A stretch of DNA of 13,080 nt from Candidatus Pacearchaeota archaeon (GCA_003694055.1 RFLC01000127.1:1-13080), one strand, 5' to 3'; positions 1 to 6,431 are shown, counted from the stretch's first letter. The notes: generated from the sequence alone by a model not told the origin. A program made the numbers and translations.

Positions 1-2
1 AT

Positions 3-101
3 TCAATCTTACATTCCAGGTACAAAGATTCACCGTCTGTAAATTATCAAGACACAAAACTCATGATTGAAGGAATAAAACTTGCAAGAAAATTAATATA
101 A
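3..101 (+). CDS. C-terminal fragment of an unidentified protein (runs in from the left edge)
   Basis: Frame 3 is open from the window edge to a TAA at 99-101 and encodes 32 residues ending ...EGIKLARKLI. The other two plus frames close early. The piece reads like the terminal helix of a globular protein (DTKLMIEGIKLARKLI is amphipathic, with Lys/Arg on one face). I cannot name the family from so short a tail. It ends just before the tRNA promoter, which is consistent with a real gene end. It could be a chance open frame. Confidence 0.45.
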   Translation, partial: SILHSRYKDSPSVNYQDTKLMIEGIKLARKLI

Positions 102-112
102 AATCAGCAAAG

Positions 113-119
113 TTTATAT
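113..119 (+). promoter_or_regulatory. TATA box of the tRNA-Leu gene
   Basis: TTTATAT lies in an AT-rich stretch with its centre 28 bp before the first base of the mature tRNA. This places transcription start 1-3 nt upstream of the tRNA, the usual archaeal tRNA arrangement. Confidence 0.6.
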
Positions 120-143
120 CGCCTTTTTATTTTATTTTTTCAC

Positions 144-227
144 GCGGGAGTGCCGGAGTGGTCAAACGGGCCACCTTGAGGGGGTGGTGGGTTAGTCCCT
201 GCGCAGGTTCGATCCCTGCCTCCCGCA
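144..227 (+). tRNA. tRNA-Leu, anticodon GAG (reads CUC/CUU)
   Basis: The cloverleaf folds completely. The acceptor stem GCGGGAG (144-150) pairs with CTCCCGC (220-226), with discriminator A at 227. A D arm starts CCG and closes with CGG. The anticodon stem CCACC/GGTGG (171-175/183-187) holds a 7-nt loop with GAG at 178-180. A long class II variable arm has a GGG/CCC stem (189-191/197-199). The T arm GCAGG/CCTGC (203-207/215-219) has loop TTCGATC. The long variable arm together with GAG identifies leucine. There is no intron, and the 3' CCA is not encoded (TTT follows), so it must be added enzymatically. A T-rich run (227-243) directly downstream is a likely terminator. Confidence 0.96.
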
Positions 228-575
228 TTTTTGGTTGTTGTGTTGCGGGTTCGCAAGCGCCGGGCGGGACGCAGCGCTTCGTGAGGGCGTTACGCGCTGC
301 GCGGCAAGAGCGTTGCGTGTTTGAAGTTGCGCGCGCTTGTGTTTTTGGGCTTGATAAAAACAGCGCGAGAGTAAAGTAAAGCGCTAAGAGTCTGGCGTGA
401 AACTCGCGGCAATGCGCTGCAGCAGTAATGAGCGCGCCTTTGAGAGTGTGAAAATGAATTAACAGGGGGTTATTAATGCAAATAAAAGTTACGAGCGGCG
501 TGCGTCGCGTCAGCAAAACTCTGCGGAGAGCAGCAGGCGTTGCCACGCGCTAAAACGCGAGATTAAAGTTAGGAA
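228..575. other. GC-rich intergenic stretch with nested inverted repeats, no convincing gene
   Basis: The 348 bp between the tRNA and the minus-strand operon are unusually rich in GCGC. Two clear inverted repeats stand out. CGCAGCGC (270-277) pairs with GCGCTGCG (294-301). TGTTTTT (340-346) pairs with AAAAACA (356-362), extended by CGCGC (332-336) with GCGCG (363-367) across a 3-nt bulge. Open frames exist on both strands, but they begin inside the tRNA or read as its antisense, and none has a ribosome site or protein-like composition. I see no SRP RNA, RNase P RNA or C/D-box signature. It could be a structured non-coding RNA, a long tRNA trailer or an eroded element. Confidence 0.5.
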
Positions 576-1154
576 TTAACTGCCTTCAAAAAAATCAACT
601 AGCATTTTGATGCGCTCTTTTTCACTCATTGTTTTGTGTTTAACTTCCTCGCTTTTCTTAAGTTGTTGCGAGCCAATGTATTCTGCAAGCTCCCAAATGC
701 TGATGCCAAGCAGAGATGCAGTTTTAGAAAGTGAAAGGCCCTGCTCGTACAACCGCGCGCCTTTGTTGATTGCCGCCTTGCGCAAAATGTCCTCGATATA
801 ATTGCGCATGTGCGCGGACTGCTGCGAGAGAATCTCTCTCATTTTTCTCACATACACTTCACATTTCTCTTGCTTGTTCTCAACGCTAGACTCTGCAAGC
901 TCGAGGTAAGTGAGGAGTTTCCTTTCAACCTTATCCCAGTTTTTTATCTTTATGTAATCGCTTCTTTCAATCAGTTTGCCGAGAGTGTAGGAAATAACAG
1001 CAAGGGTTATGGTAAGAGCGTCCTGCCGTGCGCATGCCTCTGAGATAAGCTCGTCAGAAAGTTGTTTGAGCTCTCGCGAATTTTTCTCACGCAAAGCTGT
1101 GCGCATTTTCTGCAGAACCGAGCCCAAGGCTATGCACTCTTTTTTGTCAAGCAT
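576..1154 (-). CDS. Helical protein with a C-terminal HTH-like segment, function unknown
   Basis: 192 residues, almost entirely predicted helix and rich in Lys/Glu/Leu. Residues 1-130 look like a helical bundle. About 136-162 (EQGLSLSKTASLLGISIWELAEYIG) have the spacing of a helix-turn-helix: a short helix, a glycine-containing turn, then a recognition-like helix. There is no signal peptide, membrane segment or metal motif. The ATG lies 1 nt after the stop of the mscS-like gene upstream, so the two are almost certainly co-transcribed and probably translationally coupled. By inference it may be a DNA-binding or scaffold protein linked to the channel's expression. I do not recognise a named family. 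Confidence 0.8.
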   Translation of the reverse strand: MLDKKECIALGSVLQKMRTALREKNSRELKQLSDELISEACARQDALTITLAVISYTLGKLIERSDYIKIKNWDKVERKLLTYLELAESSVENKQEKCEVYVRKMREILSQQSAHMRNYIEDILRKAAINKGARLYEQGLSLSKTASLLGISIWELAEYIGSQQLKKSEEVKHKTMSEKERIKMLVDFFEGS

Positions 1155-1155
1155 C

Positions 1156-2214
1156 TTACTCCTTTTTCAAGTGAACATCCATTTGCGGGAATGGTATGGA
1201 TATGCCTGCTTTGTTGAGCGCGTTGTAAATCCGCGTGTTTGCCTCGTCGATAGTTGCGTATCTGTTCTCATACGAGTCGACGTAAAAGAACGCTTTGAAG
1301 TTGAGTGAGGACTCTCCCATCTCTAGGAAACGCACGCTTGGCTTCGGATCGTCGAGAACATGCTTCAGTTTCTTTATTTCTGCCAATACGATTTTCTTAA
1401 CTTTGTCGATGTTGGAACCATAGGCAACTCCAAACGGCAGTACAACTCTTACCTTTGGCTCGGGTAGCGAGACATTTCTAACTATGCTGTCGGCAATTTT
1501 TGAGTTCGGAATTACAAGCATTTCATTGTCAAACGAACGGATTTTCGTGCTCCTGATTCCAACCTTTTCTATCACTCCCCAGGTTCCGTCCTCGAGCACA
1601 ACCCAGTCACCGACGCGCACCGATCGGTCAAGTATCATTGCTACTCCTGCAAACATGTTTCCAAGGGTCGGTTGCAAAGCTAACGCTACTGCAATTCCAG
1701 CCACACCTAACGCGCCAAGCAAGGGGAGGATTTCCACTCCCCACAAGTCAAGGATGTAAAGTACAACGAAAAATATGACGAAAATCTTGAGCGTGCTGTG
1801 GATGATTCCAATAAGCGCTTTGTCTATTTTTATCTTTGACTTTGTAGATACGATTGTCCAGCTATGCTTTAGGAAGATGTCAACAACCACGAATGTTATG
1901 TAACCAATTATCGCTACTATGGCAGAGTAGATTGCAAGGTTTGTGTTGCGCTCGAGCGCTGAATGGAGTGAGATTTCTTCGAGCGCGGCGCGCAGAGCGA
2001 TTAAGGTTGCGAGGATTGTCAACGGCTTGGTCGTGGCTTCATAAATCATATCGTCGAGCTTGGTTTTTGTCCTTGCAGTAAGTCGCACGAAGATTTTCTC
2101 GATAATTGCAAGTGCAAGGCGAAGCACAAACGCTAGCAAAACAAAAACAATAACTGCTCTCAGAAAATCGTTCTGCACATATGTTGCTAAACCGATAATT
2201 TGCCCGAGAGCCAT
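1156..2214 (-). CDS. mscS: Small-conductance mechanosensitive channel, MscS family
   Basis: 352 residues. It is a membrane channel of the MscS type that opens under membrane tension and releases solutes during hypo-osmotic shock. Hydrophobic segments lie near 16-40, 64-80, 92-114 and 140-158. A Gly/Ala-rich pore helix (about 163-190, LLGALGVAGIAVALALQPT then LGNMFAG) matches the TM3 of this family. The following beta domain has the family pattern VGDWV at 201-205 and IPNSKI at 235-240. The C-terminal alpha/beta domain ends in GISIPFPQMDVHL, another family hallmark. With four to five transmembrane helices it is slightly larger than the 286-residue E. coli MscS. The ATG is about 24 nt from a TATA box, so the mRNA is probably leaderless. 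The HTH-like gene follows 1 nt downstream. Confidence 0.95.
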   Translation of the reverse strand: MALGQIIGLATYVQNDFLRAVIVFVLLAFVLRLALAIIEKIFVRLTARTKTKLDDMIYEATTKPLTILATLIALRAALEEISLHSALERNTNLAIYSAIVAIIGYITFVVVDIFLKHSWTIVSTKSKIKIDKALIGIIHSTLKIFVIFFVVLYILDLWGVEILPLLGALGVAGIAVALALQPTLGNMFAGVAMILDRSVRVGDWVVLEDGTWGVIEKVGIRSTKIRSFDNEMLVIPNSKIADSIVRNVSLPEPKVRVVLPFGVAYGSNIDKVKKIVLAEIKKLKHVLDDPKPSVRFLEMGESSLNFKAFFYVDSYENRYATIDEANTRIYNALNKAGISIPFPQMDVHLKKE

Positions 2215-2234
2215 AGGAACTAAAGTCAGCGCAG

Positions 2235-2242
2235 ATTTATAA
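2235..2242 (-). promoter_or_regulatory. TATA box for the mscS operon (leaderless start)
   Basis: Read on the minus strand, the sequence is TTATAAAT, centred 24-25 bp before the mscS ATG (2214). Archaeal transcription starts about 25 bp after the TATA centre, so the transcript should begin at or next to the start codon. No ribosome binding site precedes the ATG, which fits a leaderless mRNA. Confidence 0.6.
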
Positions 2243-2299
2243 GCTTTAGCTTTGATTTTGGATTGTTAGAGTTCGCGCGGCTCTCCAACGTGAGATTGT

Positions 2300-2320
2300 G
2301 TATATACGTTTGTATATACA
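2300..2320. promoter_or_regulatory. Twin GTATATAC palindromes, 12 bp apart
   Basis: GTATATAC at 2300-2307 and the perfect 10-bp palindrome TGTATATACA at 2311-2320 form a direct repeat of an inverted repeat. The spacing of 12 bp is about one helical turn, which suits a dimeric regulator. The second copy is also a plausible TATA box for a small ORF starting with GTG at 2339 (23-24 bp from its centre). The first copy would instead start transcription near 2329, just before a hairpin. The site lies between the divergent mscS and ileS genes. Confidence 0.4.
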
Positions 2321-2330
2321 ATTTTAGTTG

Positions 2331-2492
2331 CGCGCAGAGTGAAAATCTGCCTAGCGCGGATTGACAAAACAAACAAAACTGCATGCTTTCGCTATACTCG
2401 CAGGTCGCGAGCAACGCATCGCGCTGGCGTAGGAGGGAGTTATGTGAAACTTGCATGTGAGGATTTCACTTTCTGCAATGCCTGCCAGCGCG
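2331..2492 (+). ncRNA. Stem-loop-rich segment, candidate structured RNA
   Basis: Three pairings are visible. GCAGA (2334-2338) pairs with TCTGC (2346-2350), with an outer CGC/GCG pair (2331-2333/2354-2356). CGCGCTGGC (2420-2428) pairs with GCCAGCGCG (2484-2492), a 9-bp GC-rich stem. Inside that stem GTGAAA (2444-2449) pairs with TTTCAC (2464-2469). The strand is not certain, because hairpins fold on both. The segment overlaps the possible small ORF at 2339-2506, and the two readings compete. No H/ACA, C/D-box, SRP or RNase P signature is present. Confidence 0.25.
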
Positions 2493-2506
2493 CTTGCTTT
2501 AAGTGA
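2339..2506 (+). CDS. Possible small basic Cys-rich protein (55 codons, GTG start)
   Basis: An open frame free of stops from 2294 to the TGA at 2504-2506 contains GTG at 2339, placed 23-24 bp after the TATA-like palindrome 2311-2320. That matches the leaderless layout of mscS, polB and csm6 here. The product would have 55 residues, many Arg/Lys, and six cysteines (4, 16, 40, 46, 49, 53), the last four in a CxxxxxCxxCxxxC arrangement suggestive of metal binding. A second in-frame GTG at 2444 has a very good Shine-Dalgarno AGGAGG (2431-2436, 7-nt gap) and would give a 20-residue Cys-rich peptide. Against this, the region is palindromic and open on the other strand too, so it may be an RNA gene or chance. 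No family is recognised. Confidence 0.3.
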   Translation: MKICLARIDKTNKTACFRYTRRSRATHRAGVGGSYVKLACEDFTFCNACQRACFK

Positions 2507-2564
2507 GTGAAGACAAAAACGGCAAGCTAGGGAATGAGTTTCAGATGCCCGCACCAACCAAATC

Positions 2565-2572
2565 TTTAAATA
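2565..2572 (+). promoter_or_regulatory. ileS promoter TATA box, pointing at a short upstream ORF
   Basis: A consensus archaeal TTTAAATA is preceded by an A-rich BRE-like AACCAAATC. Its centre is 25-26 bp before the ATG at 2594 but 98 bp before the ileS ATG. I see no convincing TATA box at the right distance for a leaderless ileS message. The ileS mRNA therefore probably begins at about 2594 and carries a leader of about 73 nt. Confidence 0.6.
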
Positions 2573-2593
2573 CTCTGTGTGCGAGACTTGATT

Positions 2594-2650
2594 ATGACAC
2601 TTGCTAATGAATCGTTGCGCTCAGAGATTATTGGAATTATTTCTAACTAA
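2594..2650 (+). CDS. Candidate isoleucine leader peptide upstream of ileS
   Basis: ATG (2594) to TAA (2648-2650) encodes 18 residues, MTLANESLRSEIIGIISN. Four are isoleucine, all ATT codons packed at 2627-2632 and 2636-2641. The ATG coincides with the predicted transcription start from TTTAAATA, so the peptide would be translated leaderless as the first ORF of the ileS message. The stop codon is 16 nt before the ileS ATG. An Ile-rich peptide ahead of isoleucyl-tRNA synthetase is what an amino-acid-sensing attenuator would look like. Function is inferred, and chance occurrence of so short an ORF cannot be excluded. Confidence 0.45.
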   Translation: MTLANESLRSEIIGIISN

Positions 2651-2671
2651 ATAATTATTTATTCCAATGGT
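2627..2671 (+). promoter_or_regulatory. RNA stem able to sequester the ileS start codon
   Basis: ATTGGAAT (2630-2637) is the exact reverse complement of ATTCCAAT (2661-2668), which contains the first two bases of the ileS ATG (2667-2669). Two G-U pairs and an A-U pair extend it to 2627/2671, so the whole start codon can be paired. An inner 7-bp pairing ATTATTT (2636-2642) with AAATAAT (2649-2655) is a compatible extension of the six outer pairs, leaving a 6-nt loop and a 3' bulge. The 5' arm is formed by the Ile codons of the leader ORF. A ribosome sitting on them would open the stem. The stem is mostly A-U and so only moderately stable. Confidence 0.4.
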
Positions 2672-5555
2672 GGATTTGCATAAACTCGAAGGAGATGTTC
2701 TGAAGTTTTGGGAAGAAAATCAGGTTTACGAGAAGAGAAAGCAGGCGAACGCTGGTGGAAAGAAGTTTTACTTTTTGCAAGGTCCGCCGTACACCTCGGG
2801 AAGGATTCATATTGGCACAGCGTGGAATAATTGTTTGAAGGATATGGCGTTGCGGTACAAGCGCATGAGAGGGTTCAATGTTTGGGACCGAGCAGGGTAT
2901 GACATGCATGGCTTGCCGACAGAGAATGCAGTGCAGAAGAAACTTGGTTTGAAGGACAAGGGTGAGATTGAGAAATTTGGAGTTGGGAATTTTGTGAAGG
3001 AGTGTTACAACTTTTCTGAAACGCATGCTGAGATGATGAGCAAAGACTTGTGGAAGCTAGGGGTTTGGATGGACTTTCCAAACGCTTACAAGCCGATAAC
3101 TCGGGAGTTTATCAGCGGGCAGTGGGCGTTGGCGAAGAAGGCGCACGAGCAGGGCAGACTTTACAAGGGTCTTAAGGTAATGCACTGGGATCCGATATGC
3201 GAGACTGTGCTCGCAAAGCACGAGCTGGAGTACAAGCAGATAAAAGATGATTCTATATTTTTGAAGTTCAAGAGGAAGGGTGCAGAGAAAGAGTATTTCA
3301 TTGTTTGGACGACAACGCCTTGGACAATTCCGTTTAACCTTGCGATTATGGTGAACCCGAACGTGCAGTATGTGCGCGCTCGCGTGGGGGATGAGGTGTG
3401 GGTGGTTGCAAAAGATTTATTGCATGTTTTCGTCACAGGATTGCTTGGCAAGAAGTACGAGGTGTTGGAAGAACTCTCTGGGATGGAGTTGGAAGGTATT
3501 GAGTATGAGCACTTTCTCGACGAGCTGAGCGAGGTTTATAAGAAGTTGAAAGAGAAGAGCAAGAATGTTCACACAATTGTGTTGAGCGAGGAGTATGTTG
3601 ACACTAGCTCGGGAACTGGTTTGGTGCATTGCGCTCCTGGATGCGGACCTGAGGATTTTGAAGTCGGAAAAGCATATGGCATTGAACCCTTGAACACGCT
3701 TAACGAGAAAGGCGAGTTTGAAGGGCTGCCTGCGTTTGAGGGTTGGAGGGCAAAAGTTGACGACGGCAAGTTTATAGAGTTGTTTGAGAAAAAAGGCGCG
3801 CTTGTTGCTAAAACTGAGATTGAGCACGAATACCCTTGTTCGTGGAGAACTCATGAGCCAGTTGTATTTCGCTTGACAGAACAATGGTTTTTGCGCGTGC
3901 AGGATCTTGTGCCGCGCTTGCTTGAGATGAACAAAGAGGTTAGGTGGGTGCCGAAGAAGTTTAGCGAGAGCTATGAGAGGTGGACAGAGAACTTGCGTGA
4001 CAACACGATTACTAGGCAGCGTTATTGGGGTTGCCCCGTGCCGATTTGGGTTAATGAAAACGATGAGAGCGATTTTCTCGTCGTGGGGAACGTTGAAGAG
4101 TTAGAGGAGCTCACAGGAAAGAAATTCACAGACATCGAGTTGCACAGGCCGTTTATCGACGAGGTCGTGATAGAAAAGGATGGAAAGAGATACAAGCGAA
4201 TTGAGGATGTGTTTGATGTCTGGCTTGACTCAGGAACTGCTTCTTGGAACTGCCTTTACAACAGACCTGAACTTATCGAGGAGTACTTTCCGGCAGACCT
4301 TGTGCTAGAGGGAAACGAGCAAACTAGATTGTGGTTTAGCGTCTTGCAAATCTGCTCAGCGATAATGTTCAACTCCACAAGTTACAAGAATGTTTTCGTT
4401 CACGGGATGATTTTTGACTTCGAGGGAATGAAGATGTCAAAGTCGCTTGGAAATGTTATCTCTCCCGACGAGGTAATTGCAAAGCATTCGGTGGATGTGT
4501 TTAGGTATTACATGTGTCAGGCAAAAGCAGGAGAGAACATAAACTTTAGTTGGGACGAGGTAAAGGTTAAACATAGGAATCTCATAATACTTTACAACAT
4601 CTCCCGTTACTTGCTTGACCTAGCGCGCCTCAACAGCTCTGGCGCTCTTGTTGACAACACCGAAGGCGTGGAAGAGCGTTGGTTAAACTCGCTTCTCAAC
4701 TCAACGCTTAAGCGCGTAACAGAACTTTTTGAGAGCTACAATCTCGACAAAACAATAACCGAGATTGAGAGATTTTTCATTCAGCTTTCGCGGGACTACA
4801 TAAAAATTGTGAGGCACAAGAGCGACACAAGCAAGGCAGTGTTTGAGGCGTTGAAAGAGAGCTATGTGAAGTTGCTCAAGATTTTCTCGCCGGTCGCGCC
4901 GTTCGTTACAGAGGCGATTTGGCAGGAACTGCGAGAGGAAGGGATTGTGAGCGAGGAGTCTGTGCACCTGACTAGCTGGCCTGAGCATGACGAGAGCAAG
5001 ATTGACAGAAAGTTGGAGGAGGAATTCGAGCTGGCGTTTGAGTTGATTGAAAAAGGACTTGCGGAGAGAGATAGGAACAAGGTCGGACTTCGCTGGCCGC
5101 TTGCAAAGGCTACGCTTTTTGTCAGTCCGTCGAGCGAGGGCAGGCTGCGCGCAGAGGTTTTGGAGGTTGTTAAGAGGCAATTGAATGTCAAGGCAATTGA
5201 AGTGCAATCCAGAGAGGAGAGCGAGTCAAGCGTGGAACTTGACTTTGAGCTGACTCCAGAGTTGCGACGCGAGGGGCTTGCGAGAGAATTTATTAGGAGG
5301 TTGCAAGAACAGAGGAAAAAGCACGGACTTAAGAAAGGCGAGATGATTGAGGTTAAAGTTGTCGAGGCAAGCGAGGAGATGAGGAGCGCTTTGGAGGACT
5401 TTTCCGACGATATAAAGAGCAAATGCCACATCTCGAAGTTTGAATTTGCGGAAGGCGATGGTTGCGACGCCGGCGCGCGCGACAGCGACGGGGAGTGGAG
5501 CGCGCGCTTCGACATAAAACAAAATTCTGCGCGTTTGGTTTTCAAAAAAGTTTAA
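2667..5555 (+). CDS. ileS: Isoleucyl-tRNA synthetase
   Basis: 962 residues. A class Ia enzyme that charges tRNA-Ile and edits mischarged valine, in the cytoplasm. The Rossmann fold starts with PPYTSGRIHIGT (40-51); the HIGH signature appears here as HIGT. GYDMHGLPTE follows at 77-86. The CP1 editing domain shows WTTTPWTIPFNLA (214-226) and GTGLVHCAPGCGPEDFEVG (316-334). The second catalytic signature KMSKSLGN is at 589-596 and is intact. DVWLDSGTASWN at 517-528 is typical of the Ile/Val/Leu group. A helical anticodon-binding domain (about 640-800) and a short C-terminal domain follow. The last 30 codons are markedly GC-rich. The ATG start gives the normal N-terminus; no Shine-Dalgarno is seen. 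It is preceded by a possible Ile leader ORF. Confidence 0.97.
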   Translation: MVDLHKLEGDVLKFWEENQVYEKRKQANAGGKKFYFLQGPPYTSGRIHIGTAWNNCLKDMALRYKRMRGFNVWDRAGYDMHGLPTENAVQKKLGLKDKGEIEKFGVGNFVKECYNFSETHAEMMSKDLWKLGVWMDFPNAYKPITREFISGQWALAKKAHEQGRLYKGLKVMHWDPICETVLAKHELEYKQIKDDSIFLKFKRKGAEKEYFIVWTTTPWTIPFNLAIMVNPNVQYVRARVGDEVWVVAKDLLHVFVTGLLGKKYEVLEELSGMELEGIEYEHFLDELSEVYKKLKEKSKNVHTIVLSEEYVDTSSGTGLVHCAPGCGPEDFEVGKAYGIEPLNTLNEKGEFEGLPAFEGWRAKVDDGKFIELFEKKGALVAKTEIEHEYPCSWRTHEPVVFRLTEQWFLRVQDLVPRLLEMNKEVRWVPKKFSESYERWTENLRDNTITRQRYWGCPVPIWVNENDESDFLVVGNVEELEELTGKKFTDIELHRPFIDEVVIEKDGKRYKRIEDVFDVWLDSGTASWNCLYNRPELIEEYFPADLVLEGNEQTRLWFSVLQICSAIMFNSTSYKNVFVHGMIFDFEGMKMSKSLGNVISPDEVIAKHSVDVFRYYMCQAKAGENINFSWDEVKVKHRNLIILYNISRYLLDLARLNSSGALVDNTEGVEERWLNSLLNSTLKRVTELFESYNLDKTITEIERFFIQLSRDYIKIVRHKSDTSKAVFEALKESYVKLLKIFSPVAPFVTEAIWQELREEGIVSEESVHLTSWPEHDESKIDRKLEEEFELAFELIEKGLAERDRNKVGLRWPLAKATLFVSPSSEGRLRAEVLEVVKRQLNVKAIEVQSREESESSVELDFELTPELRREGLAREFIRRLQEQRKKHGLKKGEMIEVKVVEASEEMRSALEDFSDDIKSKCHISKFEFAEGDGCDAGARDSDGEWSARFDIKQNSARLVFKKV

Positions 5556-5576
5556 ATACTGAGAAAAATTTAAATA
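5551..5576 (+). promoter_or_regulatory. Two TTTAAATA boxes ahead of the TrmB-like gene
   Basis: Identical TTTAAATA octamers lie at 5551-5558, overlapping the ileS stop codon (TAA 5553-5555), and at 5569-5576. The second predicts a start near 5598, leaving only about 6 nt before the ATG at 5604; the first predicts a start near 5580 and a leader of about 24 nt. Only the longer message would carry the purine-rich GGGAGTAGGAA (5593-5603) in front of the ATG. The two boxes could thus give mRNAs of different translatability. Confidence 0.5.
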
Positions 5577-5603
5577 GTATGGTTAACAATTAGGGAGTAG
5601 GAA

Positions 5604-6431
5604 ATGATAATTAACGAGGAGTTTTTAAGCAGGTTGAGGAAGTTGTTTGACTTGAACCTTTATGAAGTTAAGGTTTGGACTGCGCTTTTGTCGCGCGGCG
5701 TTTCTACTGCTGGGGAGTTGAGCACAATTTCTGATGTGCCGAGGTCGCGAACTTACGACATTCTTGAGTCGCTTGAGAAAAAAGGCTTTGTTGTGATGAA
5801 GCTTGGCAAACCAATTAAGTTTGTGGCGCTCGAACCAGAGGAAGTTGTTGAGCGAGTGAAAAAGAACCTGATTCACGAGGCGCATGAAAAGTCAAAGCGT
5901 CTTGAGCAACTCAAGGGAGGGGATGTGCTAAAAGAGCTCAACAGCCTTTACAAGAACGGAGTTAAGTATGTTGACCCTGCTGACCTTTCTGGCTCAGTGC
6001 ACGGCAGGCAGAACCTGTACAACCATCTCGATATGCTCGTGCGAGGCGCTGACAAGACTATCACAATCGTGACAACAGAGGATGGGTTGAACAGGAAGTT
6101 CGAAGCGCTCTATCCATCTTTTGAAAAGGCGAAAAAGCGAGGAGTTACTATTAGAATCGCAGCGCCGATAACAAAGAAGAACCTCAAGGTTGCAAAGCAC
6201 CTTGCGAAAATCGCAGAGCTGCGAGACGCAAACCCGAAAAAACTCACTGGGAGGTTTGCAATTATTGACTCTGAGGAGATTATGCTCATGCTAACAGACG
6301 ACTCTTCAATTCATCCTGCATATGACATCGGAGTCTGGCTTTCCACACCTTTCCTCGCAAAATCAATGGAACAGCTTTTTGAGCTAGCTTGGAAAGAGCT
6401 CACGCCGATGAGCAAGGTTAAGATTAAATAA
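5604..6431 (+). CDS. TrmB-family transcriptional regulator
   Basis: 275 residues. Residues 8-75 form the winged helix typical of TrmB proteins, with VPRSRTYDILESLEKKGFV (45-63) matching the recognition helix and wing of the family. A charged helical linker (about 76-115) follows. The C-terminal half (about 130-270) looks like the phospholipase-D-like sensor fold of TrmB, including TITIVTTED (152-160), FEKAKKRGVTIRIAAPIT (173-190) and GRFAIIDSEEIMLML (216-230). TrmB proteins bind DNA and often respond to sugars or other metabolites, but the ligand here cannot be told. The ATG at 5604 follows a purine-rich stretch. It is monocistronic, between ileS (48 bp upstream) and the convergent csm6-like gene. 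Confidence 0.9.
   Translation: MIINEEFLSRLRKLFDLNLYEVKVWTALLSRGVSTAGELSTISDVPRSRTYDILESLEKKGFVVMKLGKPIKFVALEPEEVVERVKKNLIHEAHEKSKRLEQLKGGDVLKELNSLYKNGVKYVDPADLSGSVHGRQNLYNHLDMLVRGADKTITIVTTEDGLNRKFEALYPSFEKAKKRGVTIRIAAPITKKNLKVAKHLAKIAELRDANPKKLTGRFAIIDSEEIMLMLTDDSSIHPAYDIGVWLSTPFLAKSMEQLFELAWKELTPMSKVKIK

Noticed and set aside
144..227. Integration (att) site at the tRNA 3' end
   Set aside because: I found no second copy of the tRNA 3' half in the window and no integrase.
158..379. 73-codon plus-strand ORF
   Set aside because: Its ATG lies inside the tRNA-Leu gene. The remainder is a GC-rich frame without a start or ribosome site.
127..546. 139-codon minus-strand ORF across the tRNA and the GC-rich tract
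   Set aside because: It contains the antisense of the tRNA (MREAGIEPAQG, a familiar false protein), has no ribosome site or TATA support, and its composition is not protein-like.
228..575. SRP RNA or RNase P RNA
   Set aside because: The GC-rich tract lacks the conserved core sequences of either RNA (no GAGGAAAGTCC-type or SRP domain IV motif) on both strands, and it is short for either.
2226..2557. Two overlapping minus-strand ORFs (76 and 68 codons) between mscS and ileS
   Set aside because: They overlap each other in different frames, have no ribosome site, and one runs over the mscS promoter. They are probably by-products of the GC-rich, stop-poor stretch.
2667..2830. HIGT instead of HIGH in IleRS as an inactivating change
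   Set aside because: The fourth position of this signature varies in class Ia synthetases, and KMSKS and all other motifs are intact, so the enzyme should be active.
4862..5545. 227-codon Ser-rich minus-strand ORF inside ileS
   Set aside because: It is a shadow of the Glu/Lys/Arg-rich 3' end of ileS, with low-complexity Ser/Leu composition and no start signals.
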